A stretch of DNA of 64,000 bases from JAUIET01 sp045106985. Lineage in GTDB: Bacteria; Pseudomonadota; Gammaproteobacteria; Pseudomonadales; JAUIET01. The DNA lies in contig JBGCFQ010000022.1 in assembly GCA_045106985.1 (NCBI GenBank), forward strand, positions 28,534 through 92,533. Direction: 5' to 3'. The first letter of the stretch is position 1, and each line of letters begins with the position of its first letter. Positions 54,688 through 63,120 of this stretch are shown in pieces. The position numbers and the translations under genes were made by a program. The notes beneath the pieces were generated by a model that saw only the letters and a program-made list of their open reading frames with translations, was not told where the DNA came from and did no database searches.

Positions 54688-55230
54688 CTAAAGCATCTTA
54701 ATCGGTGATGTAAACAGCTTGACCAGAAGCGGCTCGAACGATTCCAGGCTGTCTACCTCAAAGTCCGGGTCAAATGCTGGAGCGTCCCAGGTATCAACCA
54801 GTTTCACCGCGAGGTCGTACCAACTCTCCTCGGTAAAATTATCGCGGCCATTGGGGTTTGCGCCGAGATACTCAAAGTAAAACTTACCTTGAAAGGCCTG
54901 GTGGTGATAAATGGCGTGGTAGGCATCGTCACTAACATAAGGGCGCATCAATTCTGCAGCGATGGGACCATGGTTAGGAACATTGATCGCCTTGCCAACA
55001 TCGTGCAGTAAGGCAATGGCCACTTCTTCATCGCTAGCACCCGCTCGGCGAGCCAGAGTGCCAGTCATAAGACTGTGCTGCAGCTGGTTGCAGGCGAAGC
55101 CCAGCGTAATGTCTTCAAGACTGCGTAGCATACCCATTAAGGTCTCTGGGGTTTTGCCGAAGTGCTCCATGTGAGCCGCGCCTATCACCGACCAATCTTC
55201 TGCGGTGCCATCTTGCATTTTTGTGAACAT
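54688..55230 (-). CDS. HD-domain protein, possible diiron oxygenase (PhnZ-like)
   Basis: A 180-residue HD protein. The metal ligands can be read in order: His in QLQHSL, His-Asp in LLHDVGKA, His in NHGPIAA, His-His in IYHHQ, and Asp in LVDTWDAP. This order and the short length fit the HD-type oxygenases such as PhnZ and TmpB as well as ordinary phosphohydrolases; residues around the second site cannot decide. PhnZ cleaves an aminophosphonate after PhnY hydroxylation; no phn gene is here. The start has AGGAAA 5 bases before. Confidence 0.75.
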   Translation of the reverse strand: MFTKMQDGTAEDWSVIGAAHMEHFGKTPETLMGMLRSLEDITLGFACNQLQHSLMTGTLARRAGASDEEVAIALLHDVGKAINVPNHGPIAAELMRPYVSDDAYHAIYHHQAFQGKFYFEYLGANPNGRDNFTEESWYDLAVKLVDTWDAPAFDPDFEVDSLESFEPLLVKLFTSPIKML

Positions 55231-55550
55231 AGTTTTTCCTATCAGTGGAGTAAGACCAACCTGATCCCGCTATTCTAGAACGACTTTACCCGATTATGCC
55301 CGTTTAGTCGACCAACGCTCATCGCTTAGCAGGGGTAGGCTACTTAGCGATTTGGATGCAAAAAATTATCACTATGACGAGGTAGATTGAGGTCGCGATA
55401 TTCAGAGTGCCTCTCCCTTCGCGTGTGTCCAAAAGCGCCGTTACCCTGTAGTATCCATAAGCAAGTGAGCTACTGGTGTATGTCGGTTGTAAGGCCTGAC
55501 CCCGTTAGAACACTCATAATAATCGATAATACCTGTTGGAAAACTCAAAA
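55231..55550. other. 320-bp gap between divergent genes
   Basis: No ORF or RNA I believe. It holds the degenerate repeat AAGGCCTGACCCC (55491-55503). The MFS promoter must be near the right end. Confidence 0.4.
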
Positions 55551-56993
55551 ATGAAAGCAGCATCTGCAGTAGATGACGCGCAGAGTAATACCATGGGCTT
55601 CGGCACCAAACCTTACCGAACCTATGTGCTCTCCGCTCTGACGCTTATCTATATTTTGAATTTCGTTGACCGCGGTTTGCTCGCTGTCGTCGGCCCGGAA
55701 CTTATACCCGACCTAGGTATTTCCGACACTCAATTTGGCCTTCTTACCGGTTTCGGATTTGCTCTTCTCTACACCGTTGTGGGCATTCCTCTGGCACGCT
55801 ACGCCGACACAGCTAACCGTGTTTGGATTATGACGGTTTGTATTGCCTTGTGGTCTTTAATGACTGCGCTCTGTGGGCTGGCAACTGAGATTACTATTGG
55901 GTCGCTCACCATCGGCGCGTTTTGGATTTTGCTGATGTGTCGGGTGGGCGTTGGTATAGGAGAGGCGGGTTGTACACCACCGGCTAACTCTTTGATCGCC
56001 GACTATTACGCGCCGCGTGACAGGTCTCAAGCGCTGGGCGTTTACGCTATGGGCGTAACACTTGGCACGATGTTCGCTAACCTGATTGGAGGTTGGGTAA
56101 CCGACGCGTTCGACTGGCGAACGGCCTTCTTCGTGGTGGGCTTGCCGGGCCTGCTGATTGCCATCGTTTTCAAGTTAACGGTTAAAGAACCGCCGCGCGG
56201 CTACACAGACCCTAAGAATAAGGAGTCTAAAAAACAGGTGGCGCTGCGCGAAGCCATTCGTGAACTAACCAACAAACCCGCTTTCTGGTACATGACCGCC
56301 GGCGCAACAATCGCCGCTTTTTGTGGTTACGGAATCAGCTCGTTTCAGTCAATCTTTCTGGTTCGAACTCACGGAATTACCACCGGTGAAGCCGCCATCT
56401 GGATAAACACGCCGGTATCCTTGGCATCCGCTATTGGTACCTTCGCTACCGGTTGGCTAGCAACAAAACTGTACAAAAGGCACCCCGGGGCAATCGCCTG
56501 GGTGCCGGCCATTGGTTTAGCTTTGTCTATCCCATTTTATTTATTTGCCTTCACCACACAAAACCTGCTGTACGCTGCCATTGCCTTGGTTATTGGCGGT
56601 TTCGTGAAGTATGGCTATCTTGCCGCCCAATACACTATTGGCCAGGGCGTGGTGAGTATGCGTGTTCGTGCAATGGCGACCGCTGTACTGCTGTTCGTTG
56701 TTAACCTGATTGGCTACGGATTTGGCCCGCTTTTTATCGGAGCGGTCTCAGACATTTTCTTTGTCAGCGGAATAACCGAGCTTGGCGTAGCCGTTGAGGA
56801 GCTGACGCGAAACCAATGTCATCCGCGGGTTATAGGGGAATTGAGTGACAATCTGCAGACTGTATGCGGCGAGGTTTACGCCCAGAGTTTACAGTCGGCG
56901 ATGGTGATAATAGCGTCTCTGTACGCTCTCAGTTCGATGTTCTTCCTGCTGACCTGGCGTCGACTGGGTAAGGATATGGTAGACAGGAACTGA
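55551..56993 (+). CDS. MFS transporter (spinster-like)
   Basis: A 480-residue major-facilitator protein with 12 helices. The first loop is LIYILNFVDRGLLAVVGPELIPDLGISDTQFGLLTG, the family opening, with the GR-like ARYAD loop and RVGVGIGEAGCTPPANSLIADYY, typical of the Spns-type branch common in marine proteobacteria. I use the ATG at 55551, with GGAAAA 9 bases before; a TTG 5 codons earlier is less likely. Substrate may be a lipid, sugar or acid. It is 20 bp from the convergent nitroreductase. Confidence 0.88.
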   Translation: MKAASAVDDAQSNTMGFGTKPYRTYVLSALTLIYILNFVDRGLLAVVGPELIPDLGISDTQFGLLTGFGFALLYTVVGIPLARYADTANRVWIMTVCIALWSLMTALCGLATEITIGSLTIGAFWILLMCRVGVGIGEAGCTPPANSLIADYYAPRDRSQALGVYAMGVTLGTMFANLIGGWVTDAFDWRTAFFVVGLPGLLIAIVFKLTVKEPPRGYTDPKNKESKKQVALREAIRELTNKPAFWYMTAGATIAAFCGYGISSFQSIFLVRTHGITTGEAAIWINTPVSLASAIGTFATGWLATKLYKRHPGAIAWVPAIGLALSIPFYLFAFTTQNLLYAAIALVIGGFVKYGYLAAQYTIGQGVVSMRVRAMATAVLLFVVNLIGYGFGPLFIGAVSDIFFVSGITELGVAVEELTRNQCHPRVIGELSDNLQTVCGEVYAQSLQSAMVIIASLYALSSMFFLLTWRRLGKDMVDRN

Positions 56994-57013
56994 ATAATTG
57001 TATTGAGATAGGG

Positions 57014-57715
57014 TCAGTCATCAAATCCCAAGAAAGTGGCAGCTTCTTCAACGCTTTTGCGTTCAGACACTACCGCATTCGCCGGAAAATCTTCATCTGG
57101 CCAGCCCAGTGCAACCGCCTTCATAATCACCTGATCGTCAGCAATATTCGCGTGCTCACGCACCACCGGAGATTGCATAATGCCCTGGCTGTTAATCACA
57201 GCACCCAAACCGCGCGACCACGCAGCGTTTACGAGCGCTGTTGTTACGGCACCACAGTCAAAAGCGGTGTCATCGCTGTCTGCCAGTACTCGGTCATACG
57301 TAATAATCACGCACACCGGCGCATCAAACTGCCGGAAACCGCGCAGCACCCAATCTTGGCGCCCGTCTTTGTCTTCACGTTCAATACCCATGGCCGAGAA
57401 CAATTGCTTAGCCACACCCACTTGTCGGTCGCGATGTTGACCCGCAAAAGCACTGCCAATGCGAAACTCGCGCGAGTGCGGCACACCGTTAAGATTACGT
57501 TCCGTGTTACCGGCGCGAATACGGTTCAAGGGGTTGCCAGAAACCACAGTAAAATTCCATGGCTGCGTGTTCATCGAAGACGGAGAACGCATTGCTAGCG
57601 TTAGAATTTCTTTAATCAGTGCCTTGGGCACCGGGTCGGGTTTATAACCTCGAATACTGCGGCGTCCGAGAAGAACATCATCATACTGCACGTTTGGAAT
57701 CTCTCTGGGTGACAT
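57014..57715 (-). CDS. Nitroreductase family protein
   Basis: A 233-residue FMN enzyme. The N-terminal RRSIRGYKPDPVPK and RSPSSMNTQPWNFTVVSG are the family FMN-binding motif; ALGWPDEDFPAN lies at the end. Members reduce nitro groups, quinones or enones with NAD(P)H. Alone and convergent with the MFS gene. Confidence 0.87.
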   Translation of the reverse strand: MSPREIPNVQYDDVLLGRRSIRGYKPDPVPKALIKEILTLAMRSPSSMNTQPWNFTVVSGNPLNRIRAGNTERNLNGVPHSREFRIGSAFAGQHRDRQVGVAKQLFSAMGIEREDKDGRQDWVLRGFRQFDAPVCVIITYDRVLADSDDTAFDCGAVTTALVNAAWSRGLGAVINSQGIMQSPVVREHANIADDQVIMKAVALGWPDEDFPANAVVSERKSVEEAATFLGFDD

Positions 57716-57796
57716 TTAGCGACAGTGTACGGGAAAAGGCGCTCTGGGGCTCTGGGGGCATGCCTTACAATTTACACGATGCAGTCGCAGCAGTAT

Positions 57797-57807
57797 GGGA
57801 CAGGCAC
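57797..57807 (-). repeat. Left inverted copy of the RAYT motif
   Basis: GGGACAGGCAC on the plus strand is the reverse complement of the copies at 58997-59041. It stands 65 bases before the transposase start, so the gene is bracketed by inverted copies. Confidence 0.7.
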
Positions 57808-57872
57808 AAACCAATTGACATTCTAGCACTCAATATTTAGCATCAGATCACCAATTCGTTAAAGGACTAACG

Positions 57873-58829
57873 ATGACTAGGCCTCGCAGGGAGCTTGTCT
57901 CAGTACAAGACACTCCGTACTACCATATTGTCTCGCGTTGTGTACGCCGCGCATTTCTATGCGGTGTAGATCACTCCACTCAAACTAGTTATGAGCATCG
58001 CCGCCAGTGGATTGTTGACCGCATCCGTCTCCTGTCGTCCGTGTTCGCCATTGATATAGCCGCTTATGCGGTAATGAGTAATCACTACCATATCGTGGTT
58101 AAGTTAGATCCTTCTCAGCTGGATGCGCTTGACGACAATGAAATTATTCGGCGATGGACTTGCTTGTTCAAAGGCCCCTTGATAATTCAGCAGGCGGTAC
58201 AGTACGGCTCTGTTCCGTCGTCACATCAACAAACGGTTAATGACATTGCGAATGTATGGAGGGCGCGTTTAGCGGATTTAAGTTGGTTCATGAAGTGCCT
58301 CAACGAACCTATAGCCAGGCGAGCCAACAAAGAAGACCATTGCACCGGCCATTTTTGGGAAGCTCGTTATAAATCACAAGCATTGAGAACAGAAGCAGCC
58401 TTGCTAGCGTGTATGGCGTATGTGGACCTCAACCCTGTAAGAGCAAACATGGCAAACACCCCAGAGGAGTCTGGGTTCACCAGCATCAAAGAAAGAGTTA
58501 AGCCGACCCTCGCGGGTAGCAAGACCGTTGAAACTCAACGTAAGAGTAATGAGCTGGAACTAGGGAATCTCGACTTTAAACCACTCCTTGCATTCACGTC
58601 TGTGGCAGGCGAGGGCTTACCCGGCACTCTAGAAGACTATGTTCAGTTAGTCGACTGGACCGGACGTTGTCTTCGCCCAGACAAAAGAGGCTCTATAGCC
58701 CCCAGTATTCCGCCTATTCTCAAGAGATTGGCGTTGCCGCCTGATGATTGGCTACAACGCGCCTCAAGATTTGAAGTGATGGTTAGGAAAAAGATGGTGA
58801 TGGGAAGACTATTAAGAGCATCTAAGTAA
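57873..58829 (+). mobile_element. REP-associated tyrosine transposase (RAYT, Y1_Tnp)
   Basis: A 318-residue transposase of the IS200-derived RAYT type. The HUH metal motif is SNHYHIVVK near residue 70; the start YYHIVSRCVRRAFLCG and HFWEARYKSQALRTEAALLACMAYVDLNPVRA are family hallmarks. The catalytic Tyr would be in YVDLNPVRA or the nearby YKSQ. RAYTs act on single-stranded REP hairpins and are usually one copy per genome, not classic IS. AAGGA precedes the ATG. GTGCCTGTCCC copies flank the gene in opposite orientation. Confidence 0.88.
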
Positions 58830-59052
58830 ACACTATTGTCCTCAGTCGCACGCTAGCTGGTGCACGTCAGAATTGGTTAGTAAAACCATCAAACTATTCG
58901 CAAAATTATCTGATAATCGATCATTCTTTGTAATTGAAGGAGGGCGGTTGCCGTAAGAGGTTAAACGCCGCACGCTAAAGTTTGGTGTTTGTACAGAGTG
59001 CCTGTCCCTTTGAGCGTATTTTGAGTGCCTGTCCCTTTGAGGGAGCGTTTTG
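58830..59052. other. Downstream region of the RAYT with a double motif
   Basis: Start of the 550-bp gene-free stretch (58830-59379). The left part shows no structure. The right part has the tandem RAYT motif (58997-59041), and then the tRNA-flank duplications begin at 59053. Confidence 0.5.
58997..59041 (+). repeat. Tandem RAYT-associated motifs, right side
   Basis: AGTGCCTGTCCCTTTGAG occurs at 58997-59014 and again at 59024-59041, nine bases apart. Both are inverted relative to the copy left of the transposase. Confidence 0.75.
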
Positions 59053-59394
59053 AAAACCCTCTAGGGTTTTGCACCCCTCCAGTCTACGCCCCTGCGCCGC
59101 CAGCCACAAAACACTCCCATATTTCGTCAAACCCAAGCCTTCTCACATCCTCTCTCTCCGCCACTAATAAAACCCCCAGCACTTACGTAGCAGGCTTGAT
59201 ACTTCGCCGCCCGAGAGAGGGATGAATCACAAAACCCTAAGGGGTTTAGTGACCCTGCGGGCTGCGCCGCTGTGCGGCTAGTTGCAAAATACTCCCGTAT
59301 TTTGTCGAACCCCGAGGTTTCTCACCGACTCTCTCCGCCACCCATAAAAAAACCCCGCTTTTGCGGGGTCTTTTATGGGTGGCGGAGAGAGAGG
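59053..59394. repeat. Duplicated unit derived from the tRNA-Ser flank
   Basis: Two imperfect copies spaced about 178 bp apart: unit 1 starts at 59053, unit 2 at 59231. Each begins with an AAAACCCT hairpin, has a shared middle (ACTCCCRTATTT), then CTCTCTCCGCCAC followed by AATAAAA or CATAAAA, and about 60 bases later GAGAGAGGGAT. In unit 2 this last stretch is the 3' part of the functional tRNA-Ser; in unit 1 (59213-59223) it is a decayed copy. Confidence 0.6.
59346..59370 (-). terminator. Rho-independent terminator of tRNA-Ser
   Basis: On the minus strand GACCCCGC-AAAA-GCGGGG is followed by seven T, just past the tRNA 3' end. The A run on the other side would let it act in both directions. 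Confidence 0.88.
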
Positions 59395-59467
59395 GATTCG
59401 AACCCTCGATACCTTGCGGTATACACACTTTCCAGGCGTGCTCCTTCGGCCACTCGGACACCTCTCC
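59380..59467 (-). tRNA. tRNA-Ser (GGA anticodon)
   Basis: An 88-base tRNA with CCA encoded. The acceptor stem is GGAGAGG with TCTCTCC, the discriminator is G, and the T arm has GGTTCGAATCC. The anticodon loop is CTGGAAA closed by CACGC/GTGTG, giving anticodon GGA (59433-59431), which reads UCC and UCU. A long variable arm, as in all serine tRNAs, lies between. A good terminator follows. Confidence 0.95.
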
Positions 59468-59517
59468 TAAATCTTTTTGTTCTTCGCACGTTGTGGCCCG
59501 TTACGAAGGGGCGCTAC

Positions 59518-59545
59518 TTTATAGCAAGGCTCTTTCGTAGGCAAA
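59518..59545 (-). promoter_or_regulatory. Sigma-70-like promoter of tRNA-Ser
   Basis: On the minus strand TTTGCC (59545-59540), 16 bases, then TATAAA (59523-59518), followed by a GC-rich stretch (GTAGCGCCCC) as is common in stringently controlled tRNA promoters. It lies between hemB and the tRNA. Confidence 0.5.
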
Positions 59546-59569
59546 TGCTGTTGGCAATGCTGCAGCTAA

Positions 59570-60574
59570 TCACTCACCTTGCATCAAAATGGCAGCTTCT
59601 TTGGCGAAGTAGGTCAGTATGCCGTCGGCGCCGGCGCGTTTGAAGCACAGCAGGCCTTCCATCATTACCTCATTATTGTTTAGCCAGCCATTGGCGGCTG
59701 CGGCCTTATGCATGGCGTACTCGCCGCTTACTTGGTAGGCGAAGGTGGGCACGCCAAATTCGCTTTTACAGCGCTGCACTATGTCTAGGTAGGGCATGCC
59801 GGGCTTAACCATTACCATGTCGGCGCCCTCACGAATATCCAGCGCTATTTCGTGCAGGGCTTCGTTGCTGTTGGCGGGGTCCATTTGGTAGCTTTTCTTG
59901 TCGCCACCTTTCAGGTTGCCGGCCGAGCCAACGGCGTCGCGAAACGGTCCGTAGTAGGCCGAGGCGTATTTGGCGCTGTAGGCCATTATCAGGGTGTTTA
60001 TAAAGCCGGCTTCTTCCAGCGCTTGGCGTATGGCGCCTACGCGGTGGTCCATCATGTCGGAGGGGGCGACGATGTCGGCGCCTGCCTCGGCGTGCGAAAG
60101 CGCCTGCTTTACCAATACCTCAACGGTTATGTCGTTAAGCACATAGCCGTTGTCATCAATAATGCCGTCTTGGCCATGAACCGTATAAGGGTCAAGTGCT
60201 ACGTCGCTGAGCACGCCCATGTTGGGGCAGCTGTGCTTAAGGGCGCGAATGCAGCGTTGTATAAGGCCTTCGGGGTTGTAGGCTTCTTCTGCCATGTCGG
60301 TTTTGTGGTCTTCCACCACCGGAAACAGGGCAATGGTGGGTATGCCCAGTTGCTCTAGCTGTTTGGCTTCTTCTATTAATAAGTCAATGCTGAGCCGGTT
60401 TATGCCGGGCATGGAGGGAATGGCCTGGCTTTGCTGTTCGCCTTCCAGCACAAACATGGGGTATATAAAGTCGTTGGGGCTGAGCGCGTTCTCGCTCACC
60501 ATGCGGCGGGCGAAGGGCGTGGCCCGCAGGCGGCGCATGCGGATGGCAGGGAAGGGGCGGTCTACTGTGTTCAT
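59570..60574 (-). CDS. hemB: Porphobilinogen synthase (delta-aminolevulinate dehydratase)
   Basis: A 334-residue enzyme that joins two 5-aminolevulinate molecules to porphobilinogen in heme synthesis. The two catalytic Lys are in MAYSAKYAS (about 202) and MVKPGMPYLD (about 255). The metal-site stretch is DVALDPYTVHGQDG, Asp-rich and without the Cys set of Zn enzymes, so it is Mg-dependent, as in Pseudomonas. Length is normal. Downstream of the antiporter on the same strand (58 bp gap), perhaps co-transcribed. Confidence 0.96.
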   Translation of the reverse strand: MNTVDRPFPAIRMRRLRATPFARRMVSENALSPNDFIYPMFVLEGEQQSQAIPSMPGINRLSIDLLIEEAKQLEQLGIPTIALFPVVEDHKTDMAEEAYNPEGLIQRCIRALKHSCPNMGVLSDVALDPYTVHGQDGIIDDNGYVLNDITVEVLVKQALSHAEAGADIVAPSDMMDHRVGAIRQALEEAGFINTLIMAYSAKYASAYYGPFRDAVGSAGNLKGGDKKSYQMDPANSNEALHEIALDIREGADMVMVKPGMPYLDIVQRCKSEFGVPTFAYQVSGEYAMHKAAAANGWLNNNEVMMEGLLCFKRAGADGILTYFAKEAAILMQGE

Positions 60575-60595
60575 GGCTTGCGTGTTCTCTGTGTG

Positions 60596-60648
60596 CTCAT
60601 GCTATCAATGGGGCTCATGCTATCAATGGGGCTTAGGCTATCAATGGG
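60596..60648. repeat. Three 18-bp tandem repeats across the antiporter stop codon
   Basis: Units CTCATGCTATCAATGGGG at 60596-60613 and 60614-60631, and a diverged unit at 60632-60648. On the minus strand the first-read unit codes for the last antiporter residues SPLIA and stop; the next two units, in the same frame, each read APLIA followed by TGA. Confidence 0.85.
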
Positions 60649-62534
60649 CTTTCGCCATCGGGGCCATCGGGGCCATTGGGGCCATCAGTACCAATAGGGC
60701 CATCAAGCTCATCGGCCTGGGCCACTTTCTCTTGAGGTTTGTCTTTGTAAAAGCTGACTATTTGCCAGCCGGCCTTTGGGGCGGGTGGGGCCAGTTCGGT
60801 AAATACGTGTAACTTACGTTTCTTATCAATGGCAAACAAGGGCAGCACGCTGCCGGCGTTGTTATTGATAAAGTCGTCGAAGGTGTATTCCTCGGTTACT
60901 TGAGTGGTGCTTACGCGGGCGCCCTGGTTTAACCATTGCTGGGCTTTGCTGAAGTTGAATGCCTCAGAGCCTATAAAAGCCCCCTTGTACTGGTCGGCAA
61001 TGGCGGTTTTTTTGCCGGTGTTGCTGGCTTCCGCTTTGGTTTGCACGGCAAAGATATTCTCGCGGCCAAACTCGTAGCGGTAGCGCATGCTGGCCAGCAC
61101 GTTGTCTTCACGCCTTGGCGACACGGCAATTAAGCGGCCAATGCCTACAAGGTCGAGGTCGCGGTCGGCTTGCTGTGAAATGGGGTTGCCGTAAAAGGTA
61201 GGTAAGCCCATTAACCGCGCCTCGCGCACGTTTTCGTAACTGGGGTCGGCCAGCAACACGGTAAAGTCATTTTTGTGCAGGGCCTCGCCAATGGCGCGGG
61301 CTACGGGGTTGGCGCCTACAATTAAAGCGCCACGGGGGGCTGGTTCTACCAAGCCTAACCAGCGGGCCACTATGCCAGCGGTGGCGCTTTGTAACACCAC
61401 GGTGCCAATAATAATAAAGAAGGTAACGGCCACTAAGGTTTCGCCAATAACGTAGCCGCGTTGCTCTAACTGCAGGGCGAATAAGCCCGAGATAGCCGCG
61501 GCCACAATACCGCGTGGGCCAATCCAGGCGATGAGTGCTTTTTCGCGCCACTTAAGGTCGGTGCCTAAGCCGCACACGTACACCATTAAAGGGCGTATCA
61601 CAAACTGCATTAGCAGCAGCAGCGCCAGCGCCGGCCACATTACAATTTGCAGCTGCTCAAAGTTAAGCCGCGCGGCTAACAGAATAAACAACGCTGAAAT
61701 CAGCAGTACGGTTAAGTTTTCTTTGAACGACAGAATGTGTTCTACATGAATGTTGCGCATATTGGCCAGGTAAATACCCATAACCGTTACCGCTAACAAA
61801 CCACTCTCGTGTTCTAAGGCATTACTGAACGTAAACGAGCCCAATACCAAGGCAATGGTGGCAAAGTTCTGTAAATACTCAGGCAGCCAATGTTTGCGCA
61901 ACAAAAAGCCCAGCAGCTGGCCGCTTAGCAACCCAATAAAACCGCCAATAACAAGAATGCGCACAAACACAATGGCCGAATGCTCAAAGGCCGAGCCGCT
62001 TTGTGCCGAAATAATGTATTCGTAGGCAACTACCGCAAGCAGTGCGCCTACTGGGTCTATCACTATGCCTTCCCAGCGTAATATGTTGCCAATGCGGGCG
62101 TGGGGCCTAACGGTGCGCAGCATGGGCACAATAACGGTAGGGCCGGTAACCACTAGCAATGAGCCCAACAAAAAAGCCATAGGCCAGTCCAGGCCAAACA
62201 GCATTTTGCTGGCGCCGGCTATTAGCACCCAGGTAATTAAGGCGCCGCCGCTTACCAAGCGACGAACCATGGCGCTTAGGTCGCGTATTTCGTCGAAGTG
62301 CAGCGTAAGGCTGCCTTCAAACAAAATAATGGCAACACTTAACGACACAATAGGAAACAACAAATCGCCTAGCAGCGCGTCGGGGTCGAGCACACCGGTG
62401 GCGGGGCCAAGTGCAATGCCGGCGAGCAGCAAAAACAATATGGCCGGTAATTTAACGCGCCAGGCAAACCACTGGCACAAAAAACCAATAAGGGTAATAG
62501 AGGCTATTAACAGTGCAGCGTTCATTTCATGCAT
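60633..62534 (-). CDS. NhaP-type cation/proton antiporter with TrkA-N domain
   Basis: A 633-residue CPA1 antiporter. Residues 5-390 hold about 13 membrane helices with the conserved LLAGIALGPATGVLDPDALL, VTGPTVIVPMLR and WIGPRGIVAAAIS. Residues 398-510 are a nucleotide-binding TrkA-N domain (ALIVGANPVARAIGEALHKNDF), and a C-terminal domain follows. The end is a low-complexity run of GPDGPNG-type repeats. Its ATG overlaps the TAA of the PPOX gene (TAATG), so the two are coupled. It exchanges Na+ or K+ for H+. Confidence 0.9.
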   Translation of the reverse strand: MHEMNAALLIASITLIGFLCQWFAWRVKLPAILFLLLAGIALGPATGVLDPDALLGDLLFPIVSLSVAIILFEGSLTLHFDEIRDLSAMVRRLVSGGALITWVLIAGASKMLFGLDWPMAFLLGSLLVVTGPTVIVPMLRTVRPHARIGNILRWEGIVIDPVGALLAVVAYEYIISAQSGSAFEHSAIVFVRILVIGGFIGLLSGQLLGFLLRKHWLPEYLQNFATIALVLGSFTFSNALEHESGLLAVTVMGIYLANMRNIHVEHILSFKENLTVLLISALFILLAARLNFEQLQIVMWPALALLLLMQFVIRPLMVYVCGLGTDLKWREKALIAWIGPRGIVAAAISGLFALQLEQRGYVIGETLVAVTFFIIIGTVVLQSATAGIVARWLGLVEPAPRGALIVGANPVARAIGEALHKNDFTVLLADPSYENVREARLMGLPTFYGNPISQQADRDLDLVGIGRLIAVSPRREDNVLASMRYRYEFGRENIFAVQTKAEASNTGKKTAIADQYKGAFIGSEAFNFSKAQQWLNQGARVSTTQVTEEYTFDDFINNNAGSVLPLFAIDKKRKLHVFTELAPPAPKAGWQIVSFYKDKPQEKVAQADELDGPIGTDGPNGPDGPDGESPLIA

Positions 62535-62950
62535 TAGGCGTCAGCCGCCAGTTGCTCGCCCACATCTATTCTAATTAATACGCGTTTGTCGTACTTACCA
62601 GATAACTTAGACAACATGTCGGTGGCACGCATCATTAAGCCGTACTTTTTATGCAGTGCCTTATAGGCCAGTTCAATTTCAGCCTTGTCATCCTTGCCGT
62701 CTAGCAAAAAGGCTTCGGCAGCGTAGCGGTTGCCGGTTATTTTGCCCCAGGCGGTGCAGGGCGCCACATTGGCGCGCGAGAAGTTGCGCAACCGTTTTGC
62801 TTTGCCCGCGGTGGCTTCAGAAAACACAAACAAGCTGCGCTGTTGGGGTGCGGCCCACACCGGGGTCCATACGGCGTCGCCACTGCGTTTATAGGTAGCA
62901 AAGCTTACGTAGTTTGCGCTGAGTAATTCCTGGCTTAGGGTGTCGCTCAT
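62534..62950 (-). CDS. PPOX-class (pyridoxamine-phosphate-oxidase-like) protein
   Basis: A 138-residue split-barrel flavin or F420-type protein: NYVSFATYKRSGDAVWTPVWAAPQQRSLFVFSEATAGKAKRLRNFSRANVAPCTAWGK is the usual core with KAKRLRN binding the cofactor phosphate. A short C-terminal helix pair follows. Its stop overlaps the antiporter start (TAATG). I see no strong ribosome site at its own start. Function is unknown; gammaproteobacteria lack F420 as a rule, so FMN or heme is more likely. Confidence 0.8.
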   Translation of the reverse strand: MSDTLSQELLSANYVSFATYKRSGDAVWTPVWAAPQQRSLFVFSEATAGKAKRLRNFSRANVAPCTAWGKITGNRYAAEAFLLDGKDDKAEIELAYKALHKKYGLMMRATDMLSKLSGKYDKRVLIRIDVGEQLAADA

Positions 62951-63120
62951 GTAAGGTTTAATTGTTGGCTGTGTAATCTGATATTCTACACCTTACGTAG
63001 TGTTTGAATAAGGCTCTGTTACAGTCTTTGTCTTTCTAGGCGGCCTGGCGCTGCCAATTGAGGCTGAAGCCAGCTTAGTTCAAGAAAACCTCGCAAGCCT
63101 CACTTGAAATTGGGTGCCAT

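Noticed and set aside
59053..59467. Genomic island end at tRNA-Ser
   Set aside because: The 3' end of the tRNA is duplicated, but no integrase or mobility gene other than the RAYT lies in the window, so an island cannot be claimed.
59852..60358. 168-codon plus-strand frame opposite hemB
   Set aside because: Val/Gly/Ala repeats typical of an antisense shadow; hemB is complete on the other strand.
60596..60648. Possible CRISPR-like array
   Set aside because: Units are adjacent without spacers and in frame with the antiporter end; it is a simple tandem repeat. No cas gene is present.
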